Shown: positions 34,971 through 42,568 of the stretch, piece by piece
Layout: each line of letters begins with the position of its first letter
How positions within the stretch are numbered: the first letter of the stretch is position 1
From: Clostridiales bacterium
Lineage (GTDB): Bacteria; Bacillota; Clostridia; Oscillospirales; CAG-272
DNA length: 42,612 nt
NCBI GenBank assembly: GCA_003523225.1
Contig: DPGK01000003.1
Span: forward strand, 35,358 to 77,969
Reading direction: 5' to 3'
Program-made: the position numbers and the translations under genes
The notes under the pieces: generated by a model
Databases searched by the model: none
Told to the model about the DNA's origin: nothing
The model's input: the letters and a program-made list of their open reading frames with translations, nothing else

Positions 34971-36050
34971 ATGAAATACGCACTGATAGGCTGCGGAAGG
35001 ATCGCGCCGAACCACATAAAGGCTGCGCTTGCCAACCGCGGATCGGGACTTGAGATAGCCGCGATTTGCGACCTCATTCCCGAAAAAATGACCTCTCTTG
35101 CCGGAAAATTCGACCTCGGTAGCACGGCGCAGTACACCGACTACCGCGCAATGCTGCGGGACGTGCGCCCCGACCTTGTTGCAGTTGCCACCGAAAGCGG
35201 CTCGCACGCCGCCGTGGCGCTCGACTGCATCGCCGCAGGCTGCAATGTAATAATCGAAAAACCGATAGCGCTTTCAATGTCCGACGCAAGAAAAGTTATC
35301 GCGGCGGCAGAAGCGGCGGGAGTCGTCGTATCCGCCAATCATCAGAACCGCTTCAACCGTTCGGTACAGCTTGCGCGGCACGCCGAAAACGACGGCAGCC
35401 TTGGCAGGATACTTCACGGCAGCGTTCATGTAATCTGGGGACGCGACAGAAAATATTATTCCTCCGGAAGCTGGCGCGGCACATGGGCGCAGGACGGCGG
35501 AGCGCTTATGAATCAGTGCATTCACGGGATAGACCTGCTGCGCTGGATGCTGGGCGGCAAGGTAGAGGAGGTAACGGCAATGACCGCCAGACTCAACCAT
35601 GATTATATCGAAGCTGAAGACCTCGGAATGGCGCTCCTGCGCTTCAGAAGCGGCGCGCTCGGAATGGTCGAGGGCACTGTCAATACATACGGGAACAGCC
35701 TTGAGGAGACCCTATACCTTTTCGGATCAAACGGAACGGTAAAGCTTGGCGGCAAGGCGGCAAACAAAGTTGAATTCTGGAGCATAGCCGGCGACACCCG
35801 CACCGCCGAAGATCTTGCCGACGCGTTGCCGGACACCATATACGGTCTCGGTCACACATCCCTTTACACCGACGTAATTGATGCAATTAAAACCGGGCGC
35901 GCGCCGTACGTCACGGCGCGGGACGGCATGGAGGCGCTGGAGCTGGTGCTTGCCATATACAAGTCCGCCGCTGAGGGAAGACCTGTAAAACTTCCGCTCG
36001 AGGACTGCTCAACGCTCGATTTTGCCGGAAGATTCGGCTTAACTGACTAA
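34971..36050 (+). CDS. Gfo/Idh/MocA family NAD(P)-dependent oxidoreductase
   Basis: 359 aa. Rossmann start MKYALIGCGRIAPNH, motif VIIEKPIALS at about 87-96, substrate domain with WRGTWAQDGGALMNQCIHGIDLLRWMLGG-type sequence (about 174-202), where GGAxxNQxIHxxDLLRW is the usual form of one large subgroup acting on sugar or UDP-sugar substrates. The upstream in-frame ATG at 34953 has no RBS, while GGCGG lies 5 nt before 34971, so that start is chosen. The protein could be a UDP-N-acetylglucosamine 3-dehydrogenase-like enzyme, but this is not shown by the sequence alone. Confidence 0.88.
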   Translation: MKYALIGCGRIAPNHIKAALANRGSGLEIAAICDLIPEKMTSLAGKFDLGSTAQYTDYRAMLRDVRPDLVAVATESGSHAAVALDCIAAGCNVIIEKPIALSMSDARKVIAAAEAAGVVVSANHQNRFNRSVQLARHAENDGSLGRILHGSVHVIWGRDRKYYSSGSWRGTWAQDGGALMNQCIHGIDLLRWMLGGKVEEVTAMTARLNHDYIEAEDLGMALLRFRSGALGMVEGTVNTYGNSLEETLYLFGSNGTVKLGGKAANKVEFWSIAGDTRTAEDLADALPDTIYGLGHTSLYTDVIDAIKTGRAPYVTARDGMEALELVLAIYKSAAEGRPVKLPLEDCSTLDFAGRFGLTD

Positions 36051-36131
36051 TACGACAATTCTCCGGGCTGTATTTCCCCTCGCATTTATTGAAAATAATC
36101 AAAAATGTAAATTTAATTTTAACACTTTCTA

Positions 36132-36160
36132 TTGACAAAGTGTGTCTTTCGCTGTATAAT
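36132..36160 (+). promoter_or_regulatory. Consensus sigma-A promoter of the zinc-ribbon gene
   Basis: Perfect TTGACA (36132-36137), 17-bp spacer, perfect TATAAT (36155-36160), 51 bp before the start. One of the two full-consensus promoters in the window, so the small protein is expected to be abundant. Confidence 0.88.
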
Positions 36161-36211
36161 AGTACTCGCAAGCCAATCAAGACTTCGCGTAATTACGGAA
36201 AGAGGTATTTC

Positions 36212-36487
36212 ATGTACACAGACAAGACCCTGGTCTGCAAGGAATGCGGACAAGAATTCACTTTCACTGCCAGTGAGCAGGAGTTTTATGCCGAGAAAGG
36301 CTTCACCAACGAGCCCCAGCGCTGCAAAGAGTGCCGCGCAAAGCGCAAAAACGCCGCCCACAACGGCACACGCCAGATGTATGACGCAGTTTGCGCCGAA
36401 TGCGGAAAGGAATGCAAAGTTCCCTTTGAGCCCCGCACCGACCGTCCCGTCTACTGCAGCGACTGCTTCAGAAATAAACAGCAGTGA
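36212..36487 (+). CDS. CxxC-x17-CxxC zinc-ribbon protein
   Basis: 91 aa. Four CxxC pairs: 9/12, 38/41, 61/64 and 82/85, with exactly 17 residues between the last two pairs. The first half (YTDKTLVCKECGQEFTF, EQEFYAEKGF, PQRCKECR) matches the small zinc-ribbon domain common in Clostridia, and the second half is the CxxC-x17-CxxC type. Two zinc sites are expected. Nucleic-acid or protein binding is likely, but the role is unknown. The frame is open further upstream, but AGAGG 6 nt before 36212 and the promoter position fix the start. Monocistronic, with its own strong promoter and terminator. Confidence 0.88.
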   Translation: MYTDKTLVCKECGQEFTFTASEQEFYAEKGFTNEPQRCKECRAKRKNAAHNGTRQMYDAVCAECGKECKVPFEPRTDRPVYCSDCFRNKQQ

Positions 36488-36503
36488 TCCAGAAACAAAA
36501 ATG

Positions 36504-36549
36504 ATCTCCGTGCTGCCGCACAATCGTCCGGCAGCACGGAGATTTTTTT
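36504..36549 (+). terminator. Strong terminator of the zinc-ribbon gene
   Basis: Perfect 15-bp stem (36504-36518 with 36529-36543), 10-nt loop and seven T at 36543-36549. Confidence 0.92.
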
Positions 36550-36560
36550 CCCGAGTCAGA

Positions 36561-36589
36561 TTGACTTTTTTCGTCCCCGGTGATATAAT
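36561..36589 (+). promoter_or_regulatory. Sigma-A promoter of the second EEP lipoprotein
   Basis: TTGACT (36561-36566), 17-bp spacer, TATAAT (36584-36589), 36 bp before the start. Confidence 0.8.
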
Positions 36590-36625
36590 ATTCGCACAAT
36601 ATGATCAGCGAAAGGAATACCCTTT

Positions 36626-38011
36626 ATGGAACAAAAACACAAAAGACCATGCATACGGTTCTTGCTCTTGCTTTTATCGGCAGTTATGATATTTGCGTCG
36701 TGCGGCAAAAGCGACACGCAAAACAGCGACAGCACGACCGAGGAAACCGACGCAGCTCCCGTCGAGCTGACACTCATCGGAGGAGATGACATATATAAAA
36801 TAATACGCAGCGCATGGGGCAGCGACGTTGAGGTATCAGCCGCACGAAAACTCAACAGCGCAATAAAGGATGCCTTCGGAAGCACCTGGCAGGGCGAGAT
36901 CGCCGAGGACTGGGACATAGGCGTTCAGAAGGACGACATAATTGACAATGATGCCCCCGAAATACTGGTCGGACTCACCAACCGCCGCGAAAGCCACGAG
37001 GTATACGACACTCTCGGCGAGGACGAATATACGATCTGCGCCGTAGGCAAAAAGCTCGTGATAGTGGGAAGCAACGATTATTCCACCTCGCAGGCTGTGG
37101 ACGTTTTCATCGAACAGTACATAGCTCCCGCCGCCTACGGTAAAAAGCTCAGCGTTCTGTCCTCGCTCAGCATTAAGGGAGAGGCGTCACTGCGCAAGGT
37201 ACAGATAAACAGTGAGGCGACATACCGGATAATGAGCTGGAATCTCGGCTGTGCGGTCGGAAATTCCGCCGACGCGCTTGAGATACTGATCAAATATCTG
37301 CCTGATATCATTTCAATGCAGGAATGCAACAAGGAAATATATCTTAATGTAATAAACAACCTGCCCGACTACTATAAGGTTGCAGTAAAATTCCACTCAA
37401 ACGGCGCAACATACGTCTACACCCCGATAATTTACAACTCGGAGCTGTTTACCATTAAGGACGCCGGAGTCGAGTGGCTGCGCGGCAGGTACACGGGAAC
37501 AAACACAAAATCCCTCTCGTGGGCGGTGCTTGAGGATAAGACCGGCGGTGTGTTTGCAGTCATTGACTTCCACGGGGCGGTCTGCACGAACACCTACAAG
37601 GGCTTTGAAAACTACACCTCCGCTCAGCTTGCGGAGCAGGCGGGCATCTGGAAGACCGACAACGTAAAGCAAACGCTCGAAGTGCGCGACCGCATTTGTG
37701 CAGCATACGGAAATATTCCGCTTATCATAAACGGCGACTGCAATTTCAACGACACCTCAACACAGTACAGGCAGATGACAGACGGCGGAATGTACGACGC
37801 GGAGTTCTCCTCCCGCCTCAGGTCGGTGACCGGGTATAAGACCTCTTTCTCCTACGGAACACAGATAACGTCAGGACACAGCATCGACCACATCTTCGGC
37901 ACGAACGGAATAGATTTTGTCGAACACAACATAGCCCTCGAGTCAAAGGTCACCTCCGCATCGGATCACTGCCCGGTGTACGTTGACTTCAATCTCCAAA
38001 AGCCCGAATAA
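36626..38011 (+). CDS. Lipoprotein with endonuclease/exonuclease/phosphatase (EEP) domain
   Basis: 461 aa. Lipobox FASC (Cys26). Residues about 45-175 are one copy of the N-terminal alpha/beta domain that occurs twice in the protein at 5685-7505 (shared ILVGxTNR and AVxVFI segments). The EEP domain (about 198-458) keeps its metal and catalytic residues: Asn206 (MSWNLG), Glu233 (MQECN), His316 (DFHG), Asp371/Asn373 (NGDCNF), Asp421-His422 and Asp447-His448 (SDHCPV). An extracellular hydrolase of phosphodiester or phosphomonoester bonds is expected; nuclease, sphingomyelinase-like and phosphatase activities are all possible. Promoter and terminator are its own. Confidence 0.85.
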   Translation: MEQKHKRPCIRFLLLLLSAVMIFASCGKSDTQNSDSTTEETDAAPVELTLIGGDDIYKIIRSAWGSDVEVSAARKLNSAIKDAFGSTWQGEIAEDWDIGVQKDDIIDNDAPEILVGLTNRRESHEVYDTLGEDEYTICAVGKKLVIVGSNDYSTSQAVDVFIEQYIAPAAYGKKLSVLSSLSIKGEASLRKVQINSEATYRIMSWNLGCAVGNSADALEILIKYLPDIISMQECNKEIYLNVINNLPDYYKVAVKFHSNGATYVYTPIIYNSELFTIKDAGVEWLRGRYTGTNTKSLSWAVLEDKTGGVFAVIDFHGAVCTNTYKGFENYTSAQLAEQAGIWKTDNVKQTLEVRDRICAAYGNIPLIINGDCNFNDTSTQYRQMTDGGMYDAEFSSRLRSVTGYKTSFSYGTQITSGHSIDHIFGTNGIDFVEHNIALESKVTSASDHCPVYVDFNLQKPE

Positions 38012-38026
38012 AACAAATTACTTTTC

Positions 38027-38065
38027 AATACAGTGGCTGACTCCGGGTCAGCCACTGTATTTTTA
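38027..38065. terminator. Terminator between the EEP gene and the phage-derived cassette
   Basis: Perfect 15-bp stem (38027-38041 with 38047-38061), 5-nt loop, followed by TTTT on the plus strand. It separates the host gene (+) from the holin gene (-) and lies 10 nt from the holin stop. Confidence 0.88.
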
Positions 38066-38070
38066 TACGT

Positions 38071-38298
38071 TCAGCGCACCGTAATGTCAGTCGTGCTGTT
38101 CTTACACTCAGGCAATCCCGCCAAAGACGTAAGCAACGACAGCACACCGGCAAGCGCCGAAGCGGACGCGACGGCGATCCAGTTGACCTCAGCGAGCAGT
38201 GCCGAGGTGCCTATGGTAGCAACGGCGGTCTGCGCGACGGTCTTGAGCGCGCGGATGCCCGCGCACTTGAGCCATGTCAGAATTTTTTCTTTTTTCAT
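38071..38298 (-). CDS. Phage holin
   Basis: 75 aa. Basic N-terminus, then two hydrophobic helices (about 15-33 and 38-58) separated by a short turn (VNW), and a polar tail, the layout of the small r1t-type holins that export or activate endolysin. It is the last gene of the minus-strand cassette, 51 nt after the endolysin gene. A nominal GTG at 38328 would add ten residues; the ATG at 38298 is preferred because GGAG lies 9 nt before it. Confidence 0.8.
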   Translation of the reverse strand: MKKEKILTWLKCAGIRALKTVAQTAVATIGTSALLAEVNWIAVASASALAGVLSLLTSLAGLPECKNSTTDITVR

Positions 38299-38349
38299 TT
38301 CTCCTGTCTCCATTTCATAATATCGCACGGGATCAGTACGTCCCGTATT

Positions 38350-39267
38350 TTACTCTCTGGGTATTTCCAGCACGTCGCCGGGCTTTATTGAAATTGACCT
38401 GAGCCCGTTAAGCTGCATGATCTCGGTAAACCGCCAGCCCGAACCGAGAAGCTGCCTTGAAATTTTCCACAGGCTGTCTCCGGCTTGCACGGTGTAGCTG
38501 ACAGGCTCCGCCTCATCCGGCAGCTCGTCGGCGGGGATCTTTATTATCTGCCCCGGATATATTAGGCCCGGATCGGCAAGAGAGTTGTATTCCGCCAGCT
38601 TATACCATGCAACGCCGTACTCCGCCCCGATACCGGAAAGCGTGTCTCCCTTGCGGACGGTATAGGTTATATACACCGGGTTTTCGGGAACTTCCTTTGA
38701 GAGCCGCGCCGCCACATCACGGCGGAAGGATTCCATCGTGTAGGGCAGTCCCAGCTGCCGCCAGATGTGTTCCGGGTCACCGTGATTGGATGCAATGCCG
38801 CGTGCATATCCCTCGGCGTGACCGATTATCACGCCGTCGCCGAGCGGGTCAAGCTCAAATTTGCGGCACAGCTGGGCAAACAGCTCGACCGCCGCGGCGT
38901 ATGTGCGCTTTACCACCTCGATTGCGGCAGGCTTGTCGGCGTCACTGACGGTAAATATGGCGGAGTGCGGCTTGTAGCGGATGCAGTCCGGCTCTCCCAT
39001 TTCCACTCCGATGTGCGTAAGATTTGCCCCGCCGCCCGCGTGCCAGCCGCAAATGTCCCACGGCAGGAACTGCCACACCTCGCCGGTCAGCCCGTCAATA
39101 AAGCCGTGAACCGCAACCTCCTTAGCGGGATCGTTCCAGCCACGGGCAAACACCTCCGCGCGGGGCTGAGGCGTGCCTATCGAATGCAGCATAAGCCCCT
39201 GCACCTTCAGCTTTTTTCCGAGCTTGTAGCAGGAGTTTTCTGTAAGCATTGCTTCAATTATCTTCAT
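38350..39267 (-). CDS. Endolysin: N-acetylmuramoyl-L-alanine amidase with two LysM domains
   Basis: 305 aa. N-terminal Amidase_2 (PGRP-like) domain, about 1-170, with the likely zinc ligands His28 (LMLHSIG) and His150 or His162, plus conserved HGFIDG, WHAGG and HIGVEM segments. Two LysM domains (about 202-246 and 257-303; YTVRKGDTLSGI and YTVQAGDSLWKI) bind the glycan strand. No signal peptide, as usual for a holin-dependent endolysin. It overlaps the next upstream gene by 4 nt. Confidence 0.9.
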   Translation of the reverse strand: MKIIEAMLTENSCYKLGKKLKVQGLMLHSIGTPQPRAEVFARGWNDPAKEVAVHGFIDGLTGEVWQFLPWDICGWHAGGGANLTHIGVEMGEPDCIRYKPHSAIFTVSDADKPAAIEVVKRTYAAAVELFAQLCRKFELDPLGDGVIIGHAEGYARGIASNHGDPEHIWRQLGLPYTMESFRRDVAARLSKEVPENPVYITYTVRKGDTLSGIGAEYGVAWYKLAEYNSLADPGLIYPGQIIKIPADELPDEAEPVSYTVQAGDSLWKISRQLLGSGWRFTEIMQLNGLRSISIKPGDVLEIPRE

Positions 39268-39578
39268 TTATACACCTCCCAGCTTCTGACCTCCTTGTAT
39301 ATCAGGTCAATGAAGCTGTTTCCACCAAGCTTTTTATAAGCATTATACGCATAAATGAAGTTTTCCGCCTCATATTGGCAGATCTTTTTTTCTTCCCGGC
39401 GCTGGTAGTATATCCGCAGCATTTCAAACCTCAAAACGCACCGCAAACCGTCCTGCGTCGCGCTGAGTCCGAAAATACGCGCGCGTACAGGCTTGATAAG
39501 CAGCGCCGTTGCCGCCGCGACGGCGCTTACCGCCCCTGCTATCTGAGTTATAAGCTCGATAACAGTCCCTGCTGCCAT
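39264..39578 (-). CDS. Small conserved phage protein of unknown function
   Basis: 104 aa. One N-terminal hydrophobic helix (about 5-28) and then a charged, Tyr-rich helical part (CVLRFEMLRIYYQRREEKKI, AENFIYAYNAYKKLGGNSFID). I recognise this as a type commonly found just before the endolysin in phages and prophages of gut Firmicutes, but no function is assigned. A holin-associated or membrane-linked role is possible. Stop overlaps the endolysin start by 4 nt; start overlaps the previous stop by one base. Confidence 0.75.
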   Translation of the reverse strand: MAAGTVIELITQIAGAVSAVAAATALLIKPVRARIFGLSATQDGLRCVLRFEMLRIYYQRREEKKICQYEAENFIYAYNAYKKLGGNSFIDLIYKEVRSWEVYK

Positions 39579-40006
39579 TATGACCCTCCCTCAAGCGCCG
39601 CAACACGCTCCTCAAGCGCGTTTATATTGCCTGCGGCAGCCATTATCAGATCGTAAAGAAAATTATAATTCTCCGTTATCCTCGCATCCAGCGCTTCGAC
39701 CTCGGCGCTCAGATCAGCCCCGTCCACGCCGGGGTCTCCCTGCTCGCCCTTGCTGCCGTTGCGCACGTTGATGCTGTATGTACTTCCGTCCGTCATGGTA
39801 AAGGTTATCACGTTCACCCCGCCGTCAGCGTCAGAGGAAGCTGTCTGGGACACACTATTTATCCCCACTCCAGCAGGACCCGTCTGACCGGTGTCGCCCT
39901 TGTCGCCCTTTTCTCCTCTGTCTCCCCTTGCGCCTTTTATTGCCGGAACTCCTGCATATTTTCCCTGAGTCTCGTCCCATACATTAAGAATATATTTTTC
40001 TGCCAT
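39578..40006 (-). CDS. Collagen-like phage fibre protein
   Basis: 142 aa. Residues about 25-47 are Gly-X-Y repeats (GARGDRGEKGDKGDTGQTGPAG), a second short block follows at about 83-95 (GSKGEQGDPGVDG), and a coiled-coil C-terminus (about 100-140) may trimerise. The N-terminal MAEKYILNVWDETQGKYAGVPAI is the attachment part seen in clostridial phage fibres. Probably a minor tail fibre or a fibre-associated stalk. Confidence 0.8.
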   Translation of the reverse strand: MAEKYILNVWDETQGKYAGVPAIKGARGDRGEKGDKGDTGQTGPAGVGINSVSQTASSDADGGVNVITFTMTDGSTYSINVRNGSKGEQGDPGVDGADLSAEVEALDARITENYNFLYDLIMAAAGNINALEERVAALEGGS

Positions 40007-40022
40007 TTGTTATCGCTCCATA

Positions 40023-40541
40023 TTATATTATTTTTTCAGCGTACAGCCCGACAAGCTCCGACAGCGCATGATAAACCGGATTGCCCGTGTCGCGGCTGCA
40101 AAGATAGGTCACGCCGTCCTGCACGTAGTACTTACCGGATTCCAGCGCCATATTGCCCTCATACGGAATCGGGTCATACTTTGAGCCGTCGTGCGTCTCG
40201 TCGATGCGTTCAAACAGACTTGCAGATGCGTCCGGCGTCCAGTCGTCCTGAGACGTGTGCGCCTGAATTACACGGTACAGCTTGCCGCCGTACAGCAATT
40301 TGTACCCGACCGGGTACGACTGCCCGCTTTGCCATTCGGGATAAAATTCCAGCATTCTGTACGCAGTCGCGTCGTCCACCTCAAGAGTATTGATCTGCTG
40401 TGAGATGATCATCCGCGATACCTCAGCCTCGGTCAGCGGGCGTTTTTTCTCTGCGGCTTCTGCGCGCGCGAAGGAATCCTGAATTTCAGCTATTTCGTCG
40501 GCGGACATTTCAACAATCTGACCGTTTATACATTTTTTCAT
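40023..40541 (-). CDS. Phage fibre/baseplate protein with a CBM5/12-like carbohydrate-binding module
   Basis: 172 aa. N-terminal helical part (1-60), then a chitin-binding-like module at about 68-112 (EWQSGQSYPVGYKLLYGGKLYRV, TSQDDWTPD), of the ChiC type found on phage tail proteins, then a tail with a second small module-like stretch (YVQDGVTYLCSRD). It probably binds host glycans. Its start overlaps the large fibre gene by 4 nt (ATGA). Confidence 0.75.
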   Translation of the reverse strand: MKKCINGQIVEMSADEIAEIQDSFARAEAAEKKRPLTEAEVSRMIISQQINTLEVDDATAYRMLEFYPEWQSGQSYPVGYKLLYGGKLYRVIQAHTSQDDWTPDASASLFERIDETHDGSKYDPIPYEGNMALESGKYYVQDGVTYLCSRDTGNPVYHALSELVGLYAEKII

Positions 40542-42229
40542 GCTTTCACCCCATATACTTTAAAATTCGTACTACCCCAACCATAATTAGCATTGAACAG
40601 TTTCCATGTAAATGATGTGATCGATTCGAAGTATCCCGCATCATGAAAAACATCAATATGGTGTAGTGTTGATGAATTAGCTCCGTCCTTCCAGCAGCTT
40701 ACAATGTAATAATCTCCGAATGCTTCAATTGTCCACAAAAACAATCCACTCTCCCAATAACCAGCAGGACTTTGCCACGCTGGATTTCTATCATTCACTT
40801 TATAATGCGCATATCCGGGGTTTGACTGTTCCTCTCCTGCTTCGTTTGTCGTTTTTGGAAGTGTCATGAATATTCTCATTTTCTTCAAAGAAAATGGGTT
40901 TCCATTAGAATCTTGATTGATAGTTACGGAAGATATCCATTCATTTGTTGATATTTCGTTTATAAATTCCCAATCTTCCCCGCTCGCCGCATCCGCCGCT
41001 TCCCACTCGGTCGGTATGCCGTTTTCATCGACAGCTTTGATTTTGATAATTTGCCCGACCTCTGCGCCCGTGACTCCGAGGGAAGTATCTGTGCCACCGC
41101 TCGGAATATCATCAGGCGTTGCTAATTCCGTAAGGCTTACGCTCCAGCTCCCGTTAAAGTCTTGTGCCGTCATAGCCATTGCTCTGCCGTCGAGGACTCC
41201 TGACCCGCTGAAAATGAACACCGCGTCGGAATTGTTTACATAAAGCGGCAAAATGCTCGGCGCAATAACGCCGGGATAATTTACGATCTTTGTATTTATC
41301 TGCGCGCCGGCTGCGTATGCCTCAACGATCTCGGCGTGGGTCTTGTCCGCCGTCAGCGTGCCGTCGTCGCCATAGGTCACGGTAACGACAAAAGGCTTGC
41401 TGTCCCCGTCGCCGTCAGCCGCTTCCCACTCCCCGGCTGCCGATACCCTCAAAACCTTGCCCGCGTCGGCGGAAGATACTCCCGGCAACTCGTAAATACC
41501 TTCAAACTCCCCATCCGGGCAAAGCCACACCGGGTGACTTTCATCGGTCGGCTCGTCCCCGCTTATGACGGTCCCCGCCTCGCCGCGCGCTCTGCCGCAG
41601 TCATGCTCTCCCCCGTCGCTGCGCGTGAGTATCAGATCGCCTGCGGAATTTATCTGTGCGTTGGTGATGATCGCTCCCTCGGCGGCGTTTGCCGCAGTGT
41701 TGGCTCTTGCCGCGGCATATGCCGCCTCCTCTTTTTCCACGGATACGCTGTCCGCCGCCTCGTTTGCCCTCAGCGCCGCCGACCTTGCAGCCTCTGTTGC
41801 CTCCGAAATACCCTCTACTGCGCTTTGCGCCGCCTCAAGCGCCTCACTAAGTCGCGCAAGCTCATCGGACGCGGTTTCTGACGCTTCAATATTGCCGTCA
41901 GCCTTTGAACGTATCGACGGAAGGACGGTAAGAGTCAGCGGCGCGGTCGTGACGGTCGCACCGTCGCCGTCCGACGCCGTTATACCTATGTCAAATACCC
42001 GCGGCTTGTCAATGCGCGGCAGGGCGCACTCTGTCGCGCCGGAAGAAAGCGGAATAGAGTAAAAGACCTTTTTGTCTGACAGCAGTACCGTCTTGTCGGG
42101 GAAATCCCCCCAGTCGGACGAAAAGGTGAAGCGCAGCCTGTAATCGCTGTTGCAGGAGACAACAGCCCGTGTGCCGGCGCAGGGCAGCAGTATCTTCCCG
42201 CTCACCTCAAAATCAATGTATTTTGCCAT
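40538..42229 (-). CDS. Phage baseplate upper protein / fibre with a swapped receptor-binding tip
   Basis: 563 aa. The N-terminal about 110 residues (MAKYIDFEVSGKILLPCAGTRAVVSCNSDYRLRFTFSSDWG) look like the BppU/baseplate attachment domain of clostridial phages. Residues 115-200 are an Ala-rich coiled coil, followed by beta-rich repeats (200-415). From about residue 417 the DNA becomes AT-rich (20 G/C of 60 at 40561-40620 versus 40 of 60 at 41401-41460), so the C-terminal about 147 residues were probably acquired separately. These residues contain many aromatic amino acids and are the likely receptor-binding tip. Start supported by GGAGG 4 nt before the ATG. Confidence 0.82.
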   Translation of the reverse strand: MAKYIDFEVSGKILLPCAGTRAVVSCNSDYRLRFTFSSDWGDFPDKTVLLSDKKVFYSIPLSSGATECALPRIDKPRVFDIGITASDGDGATVTTAPLTLTVLPSIRSKADGNIEASETASDELARLSEALEAAQSAVEGISEATEAARSAALRANEAADSVSVEKEEAAYAAARANTAANAAEGAIITNAQINSAGDLILTRSDGGEHDCGRARGEAGTVISGDEPTDESHPVWLCPDGEFEGIYELPGVSSADAGKVLRVSAAGEWEAADGDGDSKPFVVTVTYGDDGTLTADKTHAEIVEAYAAGAQINTKIVNYPGVIAPSILPLYVNNSDAVFIFSGSGVLDGRAMAMTAQDFNGSWSVSLTELATPDDIPSGGTDTSLGVTGAEVGQIIKIKAVDENGIPTEWEAADAASGEDWEFINEISTNEWISSVTINQDSNGNPFSLKKMRIFMTLPKTTNEAGEEQSNPGYAHYKVNDRNPAWQSPAGYWESGLFLWTIEAFGDYYIVSCWKDGANSSTLHHIDVFHDAGYFESITSFTWKLFNANYGWGSTNFKVYGVKA

Positions 42230-42269
42230 TTTGCCTCCGTTTTGAATATCATTTTTCGGCTCCGGGATG

Positions 42270-42275
42270 ATTATA
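42270..42275 (-). promoter_or_regulatory. Possible -10 element for the phage cassette
   Basis: Perfect TATAAT on the minus strand, 41 bp before the baseplate gene start, but no acceptable -35 at 16-18 bp. If real, the cassette has its own promoter, perhaps activator-dependent. Confidence 0.35.
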
Positions 42276-42357
42276 GCCTTTCCGTGACATCGCGCGTGTC
42301 TCAGCCCGTCTCACCCGATATCATCACCCGTGCATCAAAACCGCAGCAATACATAAA

Positions 42358-42381
42358 AGATCCGGGACTTTTCCCGGATCT
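42358..42381 (-). terminator. Minus-strand terminator upstream of the phage cassette
   Basis: Perfect 10-bp stem (42358-42367 with 42372-42381), 4-nt loop, followed on the minus strand by TTTATGT. It would stop transcription from further right entering the cassette. On the plus strand no T-run follows. Confidence 0.65.
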
Positions 42382-42405
42382 CAGGATGTACAGCATTGAT
42401 CTGCT

Positions 42406-42560
42406 CTCCTCATCCTTTTTTAACACTGGAGAAGGCTGATTGATCTCTATCTGCATCGCACATAAGTGAAAACTGCCTTGATACTCAGTTCAGAAAACCG
42501 CACTTGTAAATTTGCAGATACAAAGAAAGCCTTCTCCAGCGTGAGAAGAGGATGAGGAGG
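42406..42560 (+). ncRNA. Nested inverted-repeat leader that can pair with a ribosome binding site
   Basis: Five nested complementary segments around one axis: 42406-42416/42549-42559 (11 bp), 42426-42437/42528-42539 (12 bp), 42448-42455/42513-42520 (8 bp), 42464-42468/42501-42505 (5 bp) and 42471-42475/42486-42490 (5 bp), all perfect, with internal loops between. The outer arm on the right contains GAGGAGG (42554-42560), the RBS of the ORF at 42569; the left arm would pair with it. It could be a plus-strand regulatory leader, a structured RNA on either strand, or a small palindromic mobile element. Not matched to any known family by eye. Confidence 0.5.
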
Positions 42561-42568
42561 ACAAAGTC

